Below are positions 23,307 to 31,227 of a stretch of DNA of 46,394 bases, piece after piece. The translations under genes and the position numbers were made by a program. The DNA comes from an uncultured Lachnospiraceae bacterium. GTDB taxonomy: Bacteria > Bacillota > Clostridia > Lachnospirales > Lachnospiraceae. The stretch spans positions 1 to 46,394 of the forward strand of contig CAKRJP010000019.1 in assembly GCA_934351835.1 (NCBI GenBank), in the 5' to 3' direction. The notes beneath the pieces were generated by a model that worked only from the letters and a program-made list of their open reading frames with translations, made no database searches and had not been told where the DNA came from. The first letter of the stretch is position 1, and each line of letters begins with the position of its first letter.

Positions 23307-24647
23307 ATGATCAGAAAAGTACTTGTCGCAAACCGAGGTGAGATAGCAGTGCGGATCATCCGGGCGTGTAGAGAGATGGGAATAGAGACGGTGGCAGTAT
23401 ATTCTGAGGCTGATCGGGAAGCATTGCATGCAAAGCTTGCAGATGAAGCTATCTGCATTGGTCCGGCAAAATTGAGTGAAAGTTATCTGTCGATGGAAAA
23501 GATTATCAGTGCGACAATCGTATCAGGTGCGGATGCCATTCATCCTGGATTTGGATTTCTTTCGGAAAATAGCAAATTTGCTGAATTTTGTGAAAAATGC
23601 AACATTGTTTTTATCGGGCCTGGATCAGATATTATTGCAAAACTGGGAGATAAGCAGGCGGCAAGAAATACTATGATGAAAGCGGGTGTTCCGGTAATCC
23701 CGGGAAGTGACAGATCTGTTTACGATGCGAAAGAAGGAATCGCAATTGCAGAAAAGGCAGGCTATCCGGTGATGATAAAAGCAGCACTTGGCGGTGGAGG
23801 CAAGGGTATGCGTGTAGCAGAATGTCCGGAAGATTTTGAGAAAAACTTTAATCTTGCCCAGGCAGAATCCAGACAGGCGTTTGGAGATGATGCGATGTAT
23901 ATTGAACATTTTATCAGCAGACCGAGACATATTGAGTTTCAGATTCTTGCAGATAAATATGGAAATGTAATTCACCTGGGAGAAAGAGACTGTTCCATTC
24001 AGCGAAATCATCAGAAGATGATCGAGGAGGCACCGTCTGCGAATCTCACTGAAATTCAGAGAAAAATGATGGGAGAGGCAGCCGTGAAAGCTGCGAAGGC
24101 AGCAGGATATGAAAATGCGGGGACTATTGAGTTTTTGTTAGAGAAAAATGGTGATTTTTATTTTATGGAAATGAATACCCGTATTCAGGTAGAACACCCT
24201 ATTACAGAATGGGTTACAGGAATTGATCTGATCAAAGAGCAGATAAAGATTGCATCAGGTTTGCCATTATCCTATAAACAGGAAGATGTGAAGATTGTTG
24301 GACATGCGATAGAGGTCAGAGTTAATGCAGAATGTCCGGAAGACGGTTTCAGGCCTTGTCCGGGAACAATTTCAGGCTTGCATCTTCCGGGAGGAAAAGG
24401 TGTACGCATTGATTCGGCTATTTACAGTGGATATACAATTCCGCCGTTCTATGATTCTATGGTGGCAAAGATTAGTGTATGGGCGAAGAACAGAGAAGAA
24501 GCAATTCTTAAAATGCAAAGTGCGCTGGGTGAGGTAATTATAGAAGGTGTAGATACAAACGTGAATTATCAGTATCGTATATTAAACCATCCGAAATATC
24601 TTACGGGTGATGTAGATACCTCATTTATTGAGGATATGCAGAGGTAG
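23307..24647 (+). CDS. accC: Biotin carboxylase subunit of acetyl-CoA carboxylase (AccC)
   Basis: AccC carboxylates AccB-biotin with ATP and bicarbonate. The 446-residue protein has the biotin carboxylase N-domain (KVLVANRGEIAVRIIRACRE), the ATP-grasp glycine loop KAALGGGGKGMR, FHLGERDCSIQR-type block, EMNTRIQVEHPITE and the C-terminal GVDTNVNYQ region. AGGAGAG precedes the ATG. It is a complete stand-alone subunit; accDA starts 2 bases after its stop, so expression is tightly coupled. Confidence 0.96.
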   Translation: MIRKVLVANRGEIAVRIIRACREMGIETVAVYSEADREALHAKLADEAICIGPAKLSESYLSMEKIISATIVSGADAIHPGFGFLSENSKFAEFCEKCNIVFIGPGSDIIAKLGDKQAARNTMMKAGVPVIPGSDRSVYDAKEGIAIAEKAGYPVMIKAALGGGGKGMRVAECPEDFEKNFNLAQAESRQAFGDDAMYIEHFISRPRHIEFQILADKYGNVIHLGERDCSIQRNHQKMIEEAPSANLTEIQRKMMGEAAVKAAKAAGYENAGTIEFLLEKNGDFYFMEMNTRIQVEHPITEWVTGIDLIKEQIKIASGLPLSYKQEDVKIVGHAIEVRVNAECPEDGFRPCPGTISGLHLPGGKGVRIDSAIYSGYTIPPFYDSMVAKISVWAKNREEAILKMQSALGEVIIEGVDTNVNYQYRILNHPKYLTGDVDTSFIEDMQR

Positions 24648-24649
24648 AA

Positions 24650-26359
24650 ATGATGAATCTGGATCATGTATTTAAGAAAACAAAGACGAATAAAAGAATA
24701 TTTCATATCAATGGGAAACGTCCGGAAGTTCCAGAGGGACTTTTATGCAAATGTAATAAATGTGGTGGGGCGATTTTTGTAGAAGATGTAAAGAAAAATT
24801 ATTATATCTGTCCGAAATGCAACGGCTATTTTCGTGTAGCTGCTTATGAGAGGATTGAGAGAGTGTCCGATGAAGATACATTTGTAGAATGGGAGAAAAA
24901 TCTAAGCGATCAGAATCCATTGAATTATGAAGGTTATGAGGAGAAACTTGCGGCTGCTAAATTAAAATCCGGATTGAAAGAAGCGGTTGTAACAGGAAAA
25001 TGTAAAATTCATGGGGAAGACACCGTGCTCTGTGTGATGGATGGAAGTTTTATGATGGCAAGTATGGGAGTAGCAGTCGGGGAAAAAATCACTCGTGCGA
25101 TAGAAAAAGCAACGATGGAAAAACTTCCGATAATTATTTTTACCTGTTCCGGAGGGGCAAGAATGCAGGAAGGGATTCATTCCCTGATGCAGATGGCTAA
25201 AACTTCAGCGGCACTGAAACGTCACAGTGATGCAGGATTATTATATATCAGCGTATTGACGGATCCAACGACCGGTGGTGTGACTGCCAGTTTTGCAATG
25301 GAGGGAGATATTATCCTGGCAGAACCAAAGGCTTTGATCGGGTTTGCCGGACCACGAGTCATCGAGCAGACAATTGGACAGAAACTTCCAAAAGGATTTC
25401 AGCGGTCAGAGTTTTTATTAGAACATGGGTTTGTGGATAGAATCGTAGAACGGAAAGATTTAAAGAAAGTTCTGGGAGATCTTTTGAAGATGCATGTATG
25501 TAAGAAGTCAGATTTTGGAATTGCTGAGATGGGATTGAACAGAAGAAACAATGAAAAAAACTCCGATTGTATTACAGAAAAATCTGCGTGGGAACGCGTG
25601 AAACTGGCGAGAGATAAAAAGCGTCCTACCGGAAAAGATTATATTGAGACTCTTTTTGAGAAATTTTACGAATTTCACGGAGACCGGTTATTTGCAGATG
25701 ATAAAGCATTGGTTGGTGGAATTGCATATTTTAAAGGAAAACCGGTTACGGTCATTGTACAGGAAAAAGGAAGAGGAACCAAAGAAAACATTCTCCATAA
25801 TTTTGGGATGTGTTCACCGGAGGGATATCGCAAGTCGTTACGTCTGATGAAGCAGGCGGAAAAATTCGGACGTCCTGTAATCTGTCTGGTAGATACACCG
25901 GGAGCTTATTGTGGACTGGAGGCAGAAGAACGCGGACAGGGAGAAGCAATCGCGAGAAACATTTATGAAATGTCAGCATTAAAAGTGCCGGTTGTGACGT
26001 TAATGATAGGCGAAGGCGGAAGTGGAGGAGCCCTGGCCCTGGCAACATCTAACGAAGTGTGGATGATGGAAAACGCAATCTATTCGATACTGTCTCCGGA
26101 AGGTTTTGCAAGTATTTTGTGGAAAGACAGCAGTAAAGCAAAAAGAGCAGCACAGTGTATGAAACTGACAGCAGGAGATTTGTTCAAAGCAGGTGTCGTG
26201 GAACATATATTTAAAGAACCGGAAAACTACAGTAGAGAAAGTATGTACCTGGTAGCCGAGGAAATTCAAAAGAAGCTGGCGGAATTTATAGAGCGTTATG
26301 AAAACATGAGAGAAGAGGAAATCTGTGAGCAGCGTTATGAAAGATTTCGGAGAATGTAG
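24650..26359 (+). CDS. accDA: Fused acetyl-CoA carboxylase carboxyltransferase (AccD-AccA)
   Basis: One 569-residue chain holds both carboxyltransferase subunits, which in most bacteria are two proteins. Residues 1 to about 290 are AccD, with a zinc ribbon (Cys35, Cys38, Cys54, Cys57) and FTCSGGARMQEG. From about 310 (SAWERVKLARDKKRPTG) to the end is AccA, with EKGRGTKENILHNFG, LVDTPGAYCGLEAEERGQ and IGEGGSGGALAL. A short charged linker (about 290-312) joins them with no internal stop or start signal. It transfers the carboxyl from AccB-biotin to acetyl-CoA to give malonyl-CoA. Such fusions are known in some Firmicutes; this one is intact. Confidence 0.93.
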   Translation: MMNLDHVFKKTKTNKRIFHINGKRPEVPEGLLCKCNKCGGAIFVEDVKKNYYICPKCNGYFRVAAYERIERVSDEDTFVEWEKNLSDQNPLNYEGYEEKLAAAKLKSGLKEAVVTGKCKIHGEDTVLCVMDGSFMMASMGVAVGEKITRAIEKATMEKLPIIIFTCSGGARMQEGIHSLMQMAKTSAALKRHSDAGLLYISVLTDPTTGGVTASFAMEGDIILAEPKALIGFAGPRVIEQTIGQKLPKGFQRSEFLLEHGFVDRIVERKDLKKVLGDLLKMHVCKKSDFGIAEMGLNRRNNEKNSDCITEKSAWERVKLARDKKRPTGKDYIETLFEKFYEFHGDRLFADDKALVGGIAYFKGKPVTVIVQEKGRGTKENILHNFGMCSPEGYRKSLRLMKQAEKFGRPVICLVDTPGAYCGLEAEERGQGEAIARNIYEMSALKVPVVTLMIGEGGSGGALALATSNEVWMMENAIYSILSPEGFASILWKDSSKAKRAAQCMKLTAGDLFKAGVVEHIFKEPENYSRESMYLVAEEIQKKLAEFIERYENMREEEICEQRYERFRRM

Positions 26360-26398
26360 GAAAGCTGAAGAAAATAATGCAGGACTCAGGAGTGTGGA

Positions 26399-27469
26399 AT
26401 GAAAAAATATCAGGAACTTAAGATAGGAAAATTAAAATTACAAAAGCCGATTTTTCAAGGAGGAATGGGAATAGGAGTCAGTTTATCCGGACTTGCCGGA
26501 GCTGTGGCAAAAGAAGGCGGTGCGGGTACGATTTCCGCTGCACAGATAGGGTTTCGGGAGGAGGATTTTGTTCAAAATCCTTTGCAGGCAAACCTGAGAG
26601 CTATGCAACAGGAACTTGAAAAAGCGAGAGAAATAGCACCAAAAGGTGTTATCGGTTTTAATATTATGGTGGCGATGCGTCATTATAAGGAATATGTGAA
26701 GCAGGCAGTGCATTTGGGTGCAGACTTTATTGTATGTGGAGCAGGACTTCCGGTAGAACTTCCGGCACTTGTAAAGGATAGTGAGACGAAAATCGCCCCG
26801 ATCGTATCAACGGAAAAAGCAGTCAGTGTGATTCTCCGTTATTGGAGTAAAAAGCATAACAGAATTCCGGATTTTATTATAATCGAAGGACCAGAGGCGG
26901 GAGGACATCTGGGATTTCACAGAGAAGAGATAGAAAAATATCAGTCAGGGGAATCTGAGGATATTTATACTTCAGAAGTCAGGAAGATTATTGCAAAAGT
27001 TCGTGAGTATGAAGAAAAATATGATAGAAAGATCCCGATTATTCTCGCCGGAGGAATCAGCGACAGAGAAAAGGCTGAAAAGGCGTTTATGACAGGTGCA
27101 GATGCAATTCAGGTTGCGAGTCGGTTTGTGGCAACACAAGAGTGTGATGCAGATATTCGTTATAAAATGGCATATGTAAATGCTAAAAAAGAAGATATTG
27201 TAATCACTAAAAGTCCGGTAGGGATGCCTGGAAGAGCCATTAAAAATAAGTTTTTAGAACAAGTGGAAAAAGGAAACTTTAAGATACCGAAAAAGTGTTA
27301 TGGTTGTTTGGAAAAATGTGATCCTTTAAAAATTCCATATTGCATTACCGAAGCATTGATTCAAGCGGTCAAAGGAAATGTGGAAGAAGGACTTCTTTTT
27401 TGTGGAGCAGATGCATACCAGGCAAGTAAAATCGAAACAGTACGAGAAGTAATAGATTCGCTTTTATAA
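26399..27469 (+). CDS. FabK-like / nitronate monooxygenase family flavoprotein
   Basis: The 356-residue TIM-barrel flavoprotein belongs to the same superfamily as FabK: PIFQGGMGIGVSLSGLA at the start, EGPEAGGHLGFH in place of the FabK flavin loop, PIILAGGIS and AIQVASRFVATQEC. It differs from FabK by extra segments and by a cysteine-rich stretch near residues 300-318 (CYGCLEKCDPLKIPYC), which could bind a metal or an iron-sulphur cluster. It could be a second enoyl reductase, a nitronate monooxygenase or a lipid-related oxidoreductase; the sequence does not decide. Its place as the last enzyme gene in the fab operon, behind an AGGAG site, argues for a lipid role. Confidence 0.82.
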   Translation: MKKYQELKIGKLKLQKPIFQGGMGIGVSLSGLAGAVAKEGGAGTISAAQIGFREEDFVQNPLQANLRAMQQELEKAREIAPKGVIGFNIMVAMRHYKEYVKQAVHLGADFIVCGAGLPVELPALVKDSETKIAPIVSTEKAVSVILRYWSKKHNRIPDFIIIEGPEAGGHLGFHREEIEKYQSGESEDIYTSEVRKIIAKVREYEEKYDRKIPIILAGGISDREKAEKAFMTGADAIQVASRFVATQECDADIRYKMAYVNAKKEDIVITKSPVGMPGRAIKNKFLEQVEKGNFKIPKKCYGCLEKCDPLKIPYCITEALIQAVKGNVEEGLLFCGADAYQASKIETVREVIDSLL

Positions 27470-27503
27470 TTTAAACTTGTGGAATATACAGATTTTATGA
27501 TGT

Positions 27504-27531
27504 GTGTATTAGAAATTCGTGGTATGATACT
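27504..27531 (-). promoter_or_regulatory. Putative TetR operator, second copy
   Basis: On the minus strand this reads AG-N-ATCATACC-N8-CTAATA-N-AC, the same pattern with the same spacing as at the fabH promoter (17214-17241). It ends 18 bases before the tetR start and covers a likely -10 (TATGAT, 27523-27528), which fits autoregulation. Confidence 0.55.
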
Positions 27532-27549
27532 TTTGGGAAGGAAGTAAAA

Positions 27550-28086
27550 ATGACGAATTTATTTTCAAAGAATCATAATAAAAGAACAAGATTTACAAGA
27601 ATGTGTATCGGAGAAGCAATCTTTCTTTTGATGGATGCTAAAGACTATGACAAGATTAAAATATCAGATATTGTAAAAAAAGCAGGTGTCTCCAGGATGA
27701 CGTTTTATCATTATTATGAGACGAAAGAAGATGCACTGGCGGATTATTTCCATGAGATTGTTGCCGGATATATCAGAGATTGCAGAGATAAAAATGTCGG
27801 CAAATTCCACGATATGTCCAGTATTGTGCATGCATTGAATTATTTCGACCAGTACGCAGTATTTATCCTGAAATTAATCCACGTAAAACTGCATTACATT
27901 ATTATAGATGCGATGAATGATTATATGCAGAACCGTATCATGCCAAGATATGCAATCCCGGCCTATGAACTCTATTTTTATGGAGGTGCACTTTTGAATG
28001 TGTTCTTAAAATGGGAAGAAGATGGTAAATGTGAATCAGCGGAAGAGATTGCGCAGACGATCATTTCGAGCATGGGACTGACTTGA
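27550..28086 (+). CDS. TetR/AcrR family regulator, likely controls the fab operon
   Basis: The 178-residue protein has a TetR-type HTH at about 38-58 (ISDIVKKAGVSRMTFYHYYETKED) and an all-helical C-terminal half for ligand and dimer contacts. ATG 27550 is chosen for GGGAAGGAAG just upstream; the open frame extends to 27502. It follows the fab genes in the same direction, and the bipartite motif occurs at its own promoter and at fabH. I infer that it represses both and senses a lipid intermediate, the job done by FapR (DeoR-like) or FabT (MarR-like) in other Firmicutes. The ligand cannot be read from sequence. Confidence 0.85.
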   Translation: MTNLFSKNHNKRTRFTRMCIGEAIFLLMDAKDYDKIKISDIVKKAGVSRMTFYHYYETKEDALADYFHEIVAGYIRDCRDKNVGKFHDMSSIVHALNYFDQYAVFILKLIHVKLHYIIIDAMNDYMQNRIMPRYAIPAYELYFYGGALLNVFLKWEEDGKCESAEEIAQTIISSMGLT

Positions 28087-28155
28087 TTTTTTAGAGAAAA
28101 GATACAAAATAGCCTGGAGTATTAAAAAAGTATATGGTATAATAAGAAGAATTTA

Positions 28156-28196
28156 AGCGTCAATCTGGATTTTAAATCGGATTGACGCTGATTTTT
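28156..28196 (+). terminator. Terminator after tetR
   Basis: AGCGTCAATC (28156-28165) pairs with GATTGACGCT (28180-28189), followed by GATTTTTC. A TATAAT at 28138-28143 precedes it, so it could also act on a short leader of the next gene. Confidence 0.8.
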
Positions 28197-28252
28197 CTAT
28201 TTAGAGAAAATATGCTGCTTTAAAGCAGTAAAGAGAAAGCTGGGATGAGACT

Positions 28253-29623
28253 ATGGAGAGAGAAAAATTGAAATCCCGTTTGGGATTTATTCTGCTGTCT
28301 GCCGGATGTGCGATCGGAATAGGAAATGTCTGGAAATTTCCGTACACTGCCGGGCAGGGTGGAGGAGGAGCCTTTGTATTATTTTATCTGATCTTTTTGG
28401 TGATTTTAGGTCTTCCAATCATGACAATGGAGTTTGCAGTAGGAAGAGCCAGTCAGAAGAGCCCGGTAAAGGCTTATCAGGCATTGGAAAAGCCGGGACA
28501 GAAGTGGCACATCCACGGATATTTTACATTGATCGGATGCTATCTTCTGATGATGTTCTACACTACTGTTACCGGATGGATGTTACATTATTTTTATATG
28601 ACTGTCAGCGGACAGATGAAAGGACTGGATTCCGAAGCAGTTGCCGGTAAATTTACGGAGATGTTGTCGCAGCCGTCAACGATGATGTTCTGGATGGTAG
28701 TCGTTGTATTTATTGGTATCATGGTGTGTATGATCGGATTGCAGAATGGTCTGGAACGTATCACGAAAGTTATGATGATCGCCCTTCTTGCGATCATGGT
28801 GATTCTTGCGGTCAACAGTTGTTTTATGCCGGGAGCAAAAGAAGGACTTAGTTTTTATCTGATTCCGGATTTTGAACGTATGAAAGAGATTGGTATTGTC
28901 AATACACTGGTTACGGCTATGAACCAGGCATTCTTTACATTGAGCCTTGGTGTCGGCGCGATGGCGATTTTTGGAAGTTATATTGATAAGAAACATACAT
29001 TATTGGGAGAATCTGTGAGAGTCGTGATTTTGGATACATTTGTAGCGATCACCGCAGGTATGATTATTTTCCCGGCATGCTTTACTTATCATGTAGATCA
29101 GACATCCGGACCGAGCCTGATTTTTATTACACTGCCGAATATCTTCGCGAATATGCCAATGGGACGTCTGTGGGGAAGTTTGTTCTTCCTGTTTATGTCA
29201 TTTGCGGCATTATCTACGGTACTTGCAGTATTTGAAAATATTATCTGCTGCGGCATGGAACTGACAGGATGGACAAGAAAAAAATCAAGTTTGATGAACC
29301 TGGTACTGATCATTATTCTTTCTGTACCTTGTGTTCTTGGATATAATGTATGGAGTTCAGATATCTTCTCGGTATTTGGAGGGGCAATCCTTGATCTGGA
29401 GGATTTCCTTGTAAGTAACTTGTTCCTTCCGCTGGGATCACTGGTATATCTGTTGTTCTGCGTGAGCAAACGTGGATGGGGATGGGATAACTACATCGAA
29501 GAGGCCAATACCGGAAAGGGACTTAAGATGCAGGGGTGGATGCGCATATATCTTACTTATATTCTGCCGCTGATCGTACTGTTTATCTTTGGGTTTGGAA
29601 TCTACGATAAGTTCTTTGCATAA
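28253..29623 (+). CDS. Neurotransmitter:sodium symporter (NSS/SNF) family transporter
   Basis: A 456-residue membrane protein with the LeuT-type signature near its start: SAGCAIGIGNVWKFPYTAGQGGGGAF (TM1, sodium and substrate site), then LPIMTMEFAVGR. About eleven or twelve hydrophobic segments follow. Bacterial members carry amino acids such as tryptophan, tyrosine, leucine or methionine with sodium; the substrate here is not clear. The ribosome site (GGGATGAG) is weak. Terminators on both sides make it a single-gene unit. A perfect 14-base palindrome (CTGCTTTAAAGCAG, 28215-28228) lies in its short leader. Confidence 0.9.
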   Translation: MEREKLKSRLGFILLSAGCAIGIGNVWKFPYTAGQGGGGAFVLFYLIFLVILGLPIMTMEFAVGRASQKSPVKAYQALEKPGQKWHIHGYFTLIGCYLLMMFYTTVTGWMLHYFYMTVSGQMKGLDSEAVAGKFTEMLSQPSTMMFWMVVVVFIGIMVCMIGLQNGLERITKVMMIALLAIMVILAVNSCFMPGAKEGLSFYLIPDFERMKEIGIVNTLVTAMNQAFFTLSLGVGAMAIFGSYIDKKHTLLGESVRVVILDTFVAITAGMIIFPACFTYHVDQTSGPSLIFITLPNIFANMPMGRLWGSLFFLFMSFAALSTVLAVFENIICCGMELTGWTRKKSSLMNLVLIIILSVPCVLGYNVWSSDIFSVFGGAILDLEDFLVSNLFLPLGSLVYLLFCVSKRGWGWDNYIEEANTGKGLKMQGWMRIYLTYILPLIVLFIFGFGIYDKFFA

Positions 29624-29659
29624 GAAACCGAATGATTTTATAGAATAAAAGAAATATAG

Positions 29660-29717
29660 AAAAAGCTGTCGTTTCAAACGATCACAAAAATGTGAATATT
29701 GAAAACGACAGCTTTTT
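29660..29717. terminator. Two-way terminator between the symporter and xpt
   Basis: AAAAAGCTGTCGTTT (29660-29674) pairs with AAACGACAGCTTTTT (29703-29717). With A and T tails on the two ends it serves both convergent genes. Confidence 0.85.
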
Positions 29718-29768
29718 AAGTTGCTGAATAGTTGTTATCTATAATAAGTCATCCGGAGTCAGATGCTT

Positions 29769-30350
29769 TTATTGCTCGCGGAACGTGATCTTTCCACTTT
29801 CTGCATCCATGGCATCTACGATTGCCAGTGATTCCAGTCTGTATCCGAGATTGCGAATGATCTGTCCGCCTACCTGAAATCCTTTTTCGATAGCGATGCC
29901 GATTCCCTCGACTGTTCCACCTGCTTCATTTACAAGAGAAATCAGTCCCTGAAGCGCACATCCATTGGCAAGAAAATCGTCAATGATCAGCACACGGTCT
30001 TCCGGTGATAAGAACTTGCGGGATACGATGACCTGATTCTTACATTTGTGAGTAAATGATTCGACTTCAGCAGAATACATCTCGCCGTCGATGTTGATAC
30101 TTTTAGATTTTTTCGCAAATACGACCGGTACATCGAAGTGTCTTGCCACGATACAGGCAATTCCGATGCCTGACGCCTCGATGGTCAGGATCTTATTGAT
30201 GTTAGCGTCTGCAAAACGACGTTTAAATTCGGCACCCATTTCATCAAACAGTTTAATATCCATCTGGTGATTCAGAAAACTGTCAACTTTTAATACATTT
30301 CCTTCTCGTACGATGCCATCTTTTTGAATGCGTTCCTCTAAAAAGTTCAT
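29769..30350 (-). CDS. xpt: Xanthine phosphoribosyltransferase
   Basis: The 193-residue enzyme makes XMP from xanthine and PRPP in purine salvage. The PRPP loop is VLIIDDFLANGCAL (about residues 123-136), and MNFLEERIQKDGIV and LKVDSFLNHQMD near the N-terminus are characteristic of Xpt. GGAGGAAG precedes the ATG. The promoter lies only about 40 bases upstream. That leaves no room for the purine riboswitch often found before xpt in Bacillus, and none is seen. No permease gene (pbuX) follows; downstream is a terminator. Confidence 0.95.
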   Translation of the reverse strand: MNFLEERIQKDGIVREGNVLKVDSFLNHQMDIKLFDEMGAEFKRRFADANINKILTIEASGIGIACIVARHFDVPVVFAKKSKSINIDGEMYSAEVESFTHKCKNQVIVSRKFLSPEDRVLIIDDFLANGCALQGLISLVNEAGGTVEGIGIAIEKGFQVGGQIIRNLGYRLESLAIVDAMDAESGKITFREQ

Positions 30351-30386
30351 TTCTCTTCCTCCGTTAGTTGCTTTTTATAATTCTTT

Positions 30387-30415
30387 ATTATAGCAATTAA
30401 GGGTTATGGTGACAA
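30387..30415 (-). promoter_or_regulatory. xpt promoter
   Basis: On the minus strand TTGTCA (30415-30410) is 17 bases from a perfect TATAAT (30392-30387). The -35 overlaps the -35 region of the divergent gene. Confidence 0.75.
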
Positions 30416-30420
30416 CCCTT
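30399..30420. promoter_or_regulatory. Inverted repeat over the shared -35 region (possible operator)
   Basis: AAGGGTT (30399-30405) and AACCCTT (30414-30420) form a perfect 7-bp inverted repeat around 8 bases. It covers the -35 elements of both xpt and the YczE-like gene, so one bound protein could affect both. Confidence 0.4.
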
Positions 30421-30436
30421 GGTTTTATGCTATAAT
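30409..30436 (+). promoter_or_regulatory. Promoter of the YczE-like gene
   Basis: GTGACA (30409-30414), 16 bases, then TATAAT (30431-30436) with the extended TG (30428-30429). It is 30 bases before the ATG at 30467. Confidence 0.65.
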
Positions 30437-30466
30437 AAAAAAATTGAGAAAAGGAGTGAGAAATTT

Positions 30467-31120
30467 ATGAAGTTACAAAAAGAAATGATTTGGAGATGGT
30501 TGTTTTACGGGATTGGTCTGATAGTTCTGGCAATTGGAATTATTTTGAATACGCAGACGGGACTTGGTGTTTCTCCGATTATTTCGGTACCGTATTCTAT
30601 TTCAAAAATCTGGGAGCTTAATTTTGCCACAATGACATTTATTGTCTATTCCATCCAGGTAGGAATTCAGTTTATCATAAAGGGGAAAAACAGGGAGTGG
30701 AAAGATGTTTTGCAGATTCCGTTTAGTTTGGTCTTTAGCTTTTTCCTAAATATTTTTGAGAAAATTTTTACTTTTCAGTTTGAGTTGTTCTGGCAGAAAT
30801 TAATCCTTCTTCTGGTAGCTATTATTGTTACAGGGATTGGTGCGGCGATGACCGTTAATATGAAGATTGTCCCGAATCCGGCAGATGGACTGGCACAGGC
30901 AGTCGGAGATGCCTTACATAAGGGAATGGGATTTGGAAAAAATACGATAGATTTTATCAGTGTGCTGATCACCTGTGGGATTGGTTTGATCTTTGCCGGC
31001 CGGTTGGTGGCAATCGGTCTGGGAACGGTCTGTGCAATGATTGGAGTAGGACGTTCGATCGCTGCATTTAACTATTTGTTTAAAAGTAAAATGGACAAAC
31101 TGGCGGGACTGGAAAAATAA
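30467..31120 (+). CDS. YczE/YitT-type integral membrane protein
   Basis: A 217-residue membrane protein with about five or six hydrophobic segments and the family pieces GIGLIVLAIGIILNTQTGLGVSP, YSIQVGIQFIIKG, VPNPADGLAQAVG and GLGTVCAMIGVGRSI. The YczE/YyaS/YitT group is widespread in Firmicutes; its function is not established. ATG 30467 is preferred because AAGGAG lies 10 bases upstream; the frame is open to 30419. It is divergent from xpt and shares its control region, so a role in nucleobase handling is possible but unproven. Confidence 0.8.
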   Translation: MKLQKEMIWRWLFYGIGLIVLAIGIILNTQTGLGVSPIISVPYSISKIWELNFATMTFIVYSIQVGIQFIIKGKNREWKDVLQIPFSLVFSFFLNIFEKIFTFQFELFWQKLILLLVAIIVTGIGAAMTVNMKIVPNPADGLAQAVGDALHKGMGFGKNTIDFISVLITCGIGLIFAGRLVAIGLGTVCAMIGVGRSIAAFNYLFKSKMDKLAGLEK

Positions 31121-31148
31121 GATTGAACTTATAGAGATTATATTTTCC

Positions 31149-31177
31149 TTGACACTGTGGTATAAATGCTATATAGT
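31149..31177 (+). promoter_or_regulatory. degV operon promoter
   Basis: TTGACA (31149-31154), exactly 17 bases, then TATAGT (31172-31177). This is a near-consensus promoter, 51 bases before the degV ATG. Confidence 0.8.
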
Positions 31178-31178
31178 A

Positions 31179-31206
31179 CACAAAGTGAATTGTTCACAAA
31201 GTGAAC
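31179..31206 (+). promoter_or_regulatory. Repeated operator-like site before degV
   Basis: CACAAAGTGAA occurs twice (31179-31189 and 31195-31205), 16 bases apart. The two copies also create overlapping palindromes GTGAA-TTG-TTCAC (31185-31197) and GTTCAC-AAA-GTGAAC (31192-31206). They start directly after the -10 and cover the transcript start, the classic place for a repressor. The MarR-type gene two positions downstream is the obvious candidate protein. Confidence 0.6.
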
Positions 31207-31227
31207 GAAAAGAAAAGGAGAATAAAA

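Noticed and set aside
17217..28143. A third copy of the fabH/tetR motif at the NSS transporter promoter (GGTATAAT)
   Set aside because: Only half of the motif is similar and the second half does not align at the right spacing.
30351..30420. Purine riboswitch before xpt, as in Bacillus
   Set aside because: The promoter is about 40 bases from the start codon, leaving no room for an aptamer of about 70 bases, and no aptamer core is seen.
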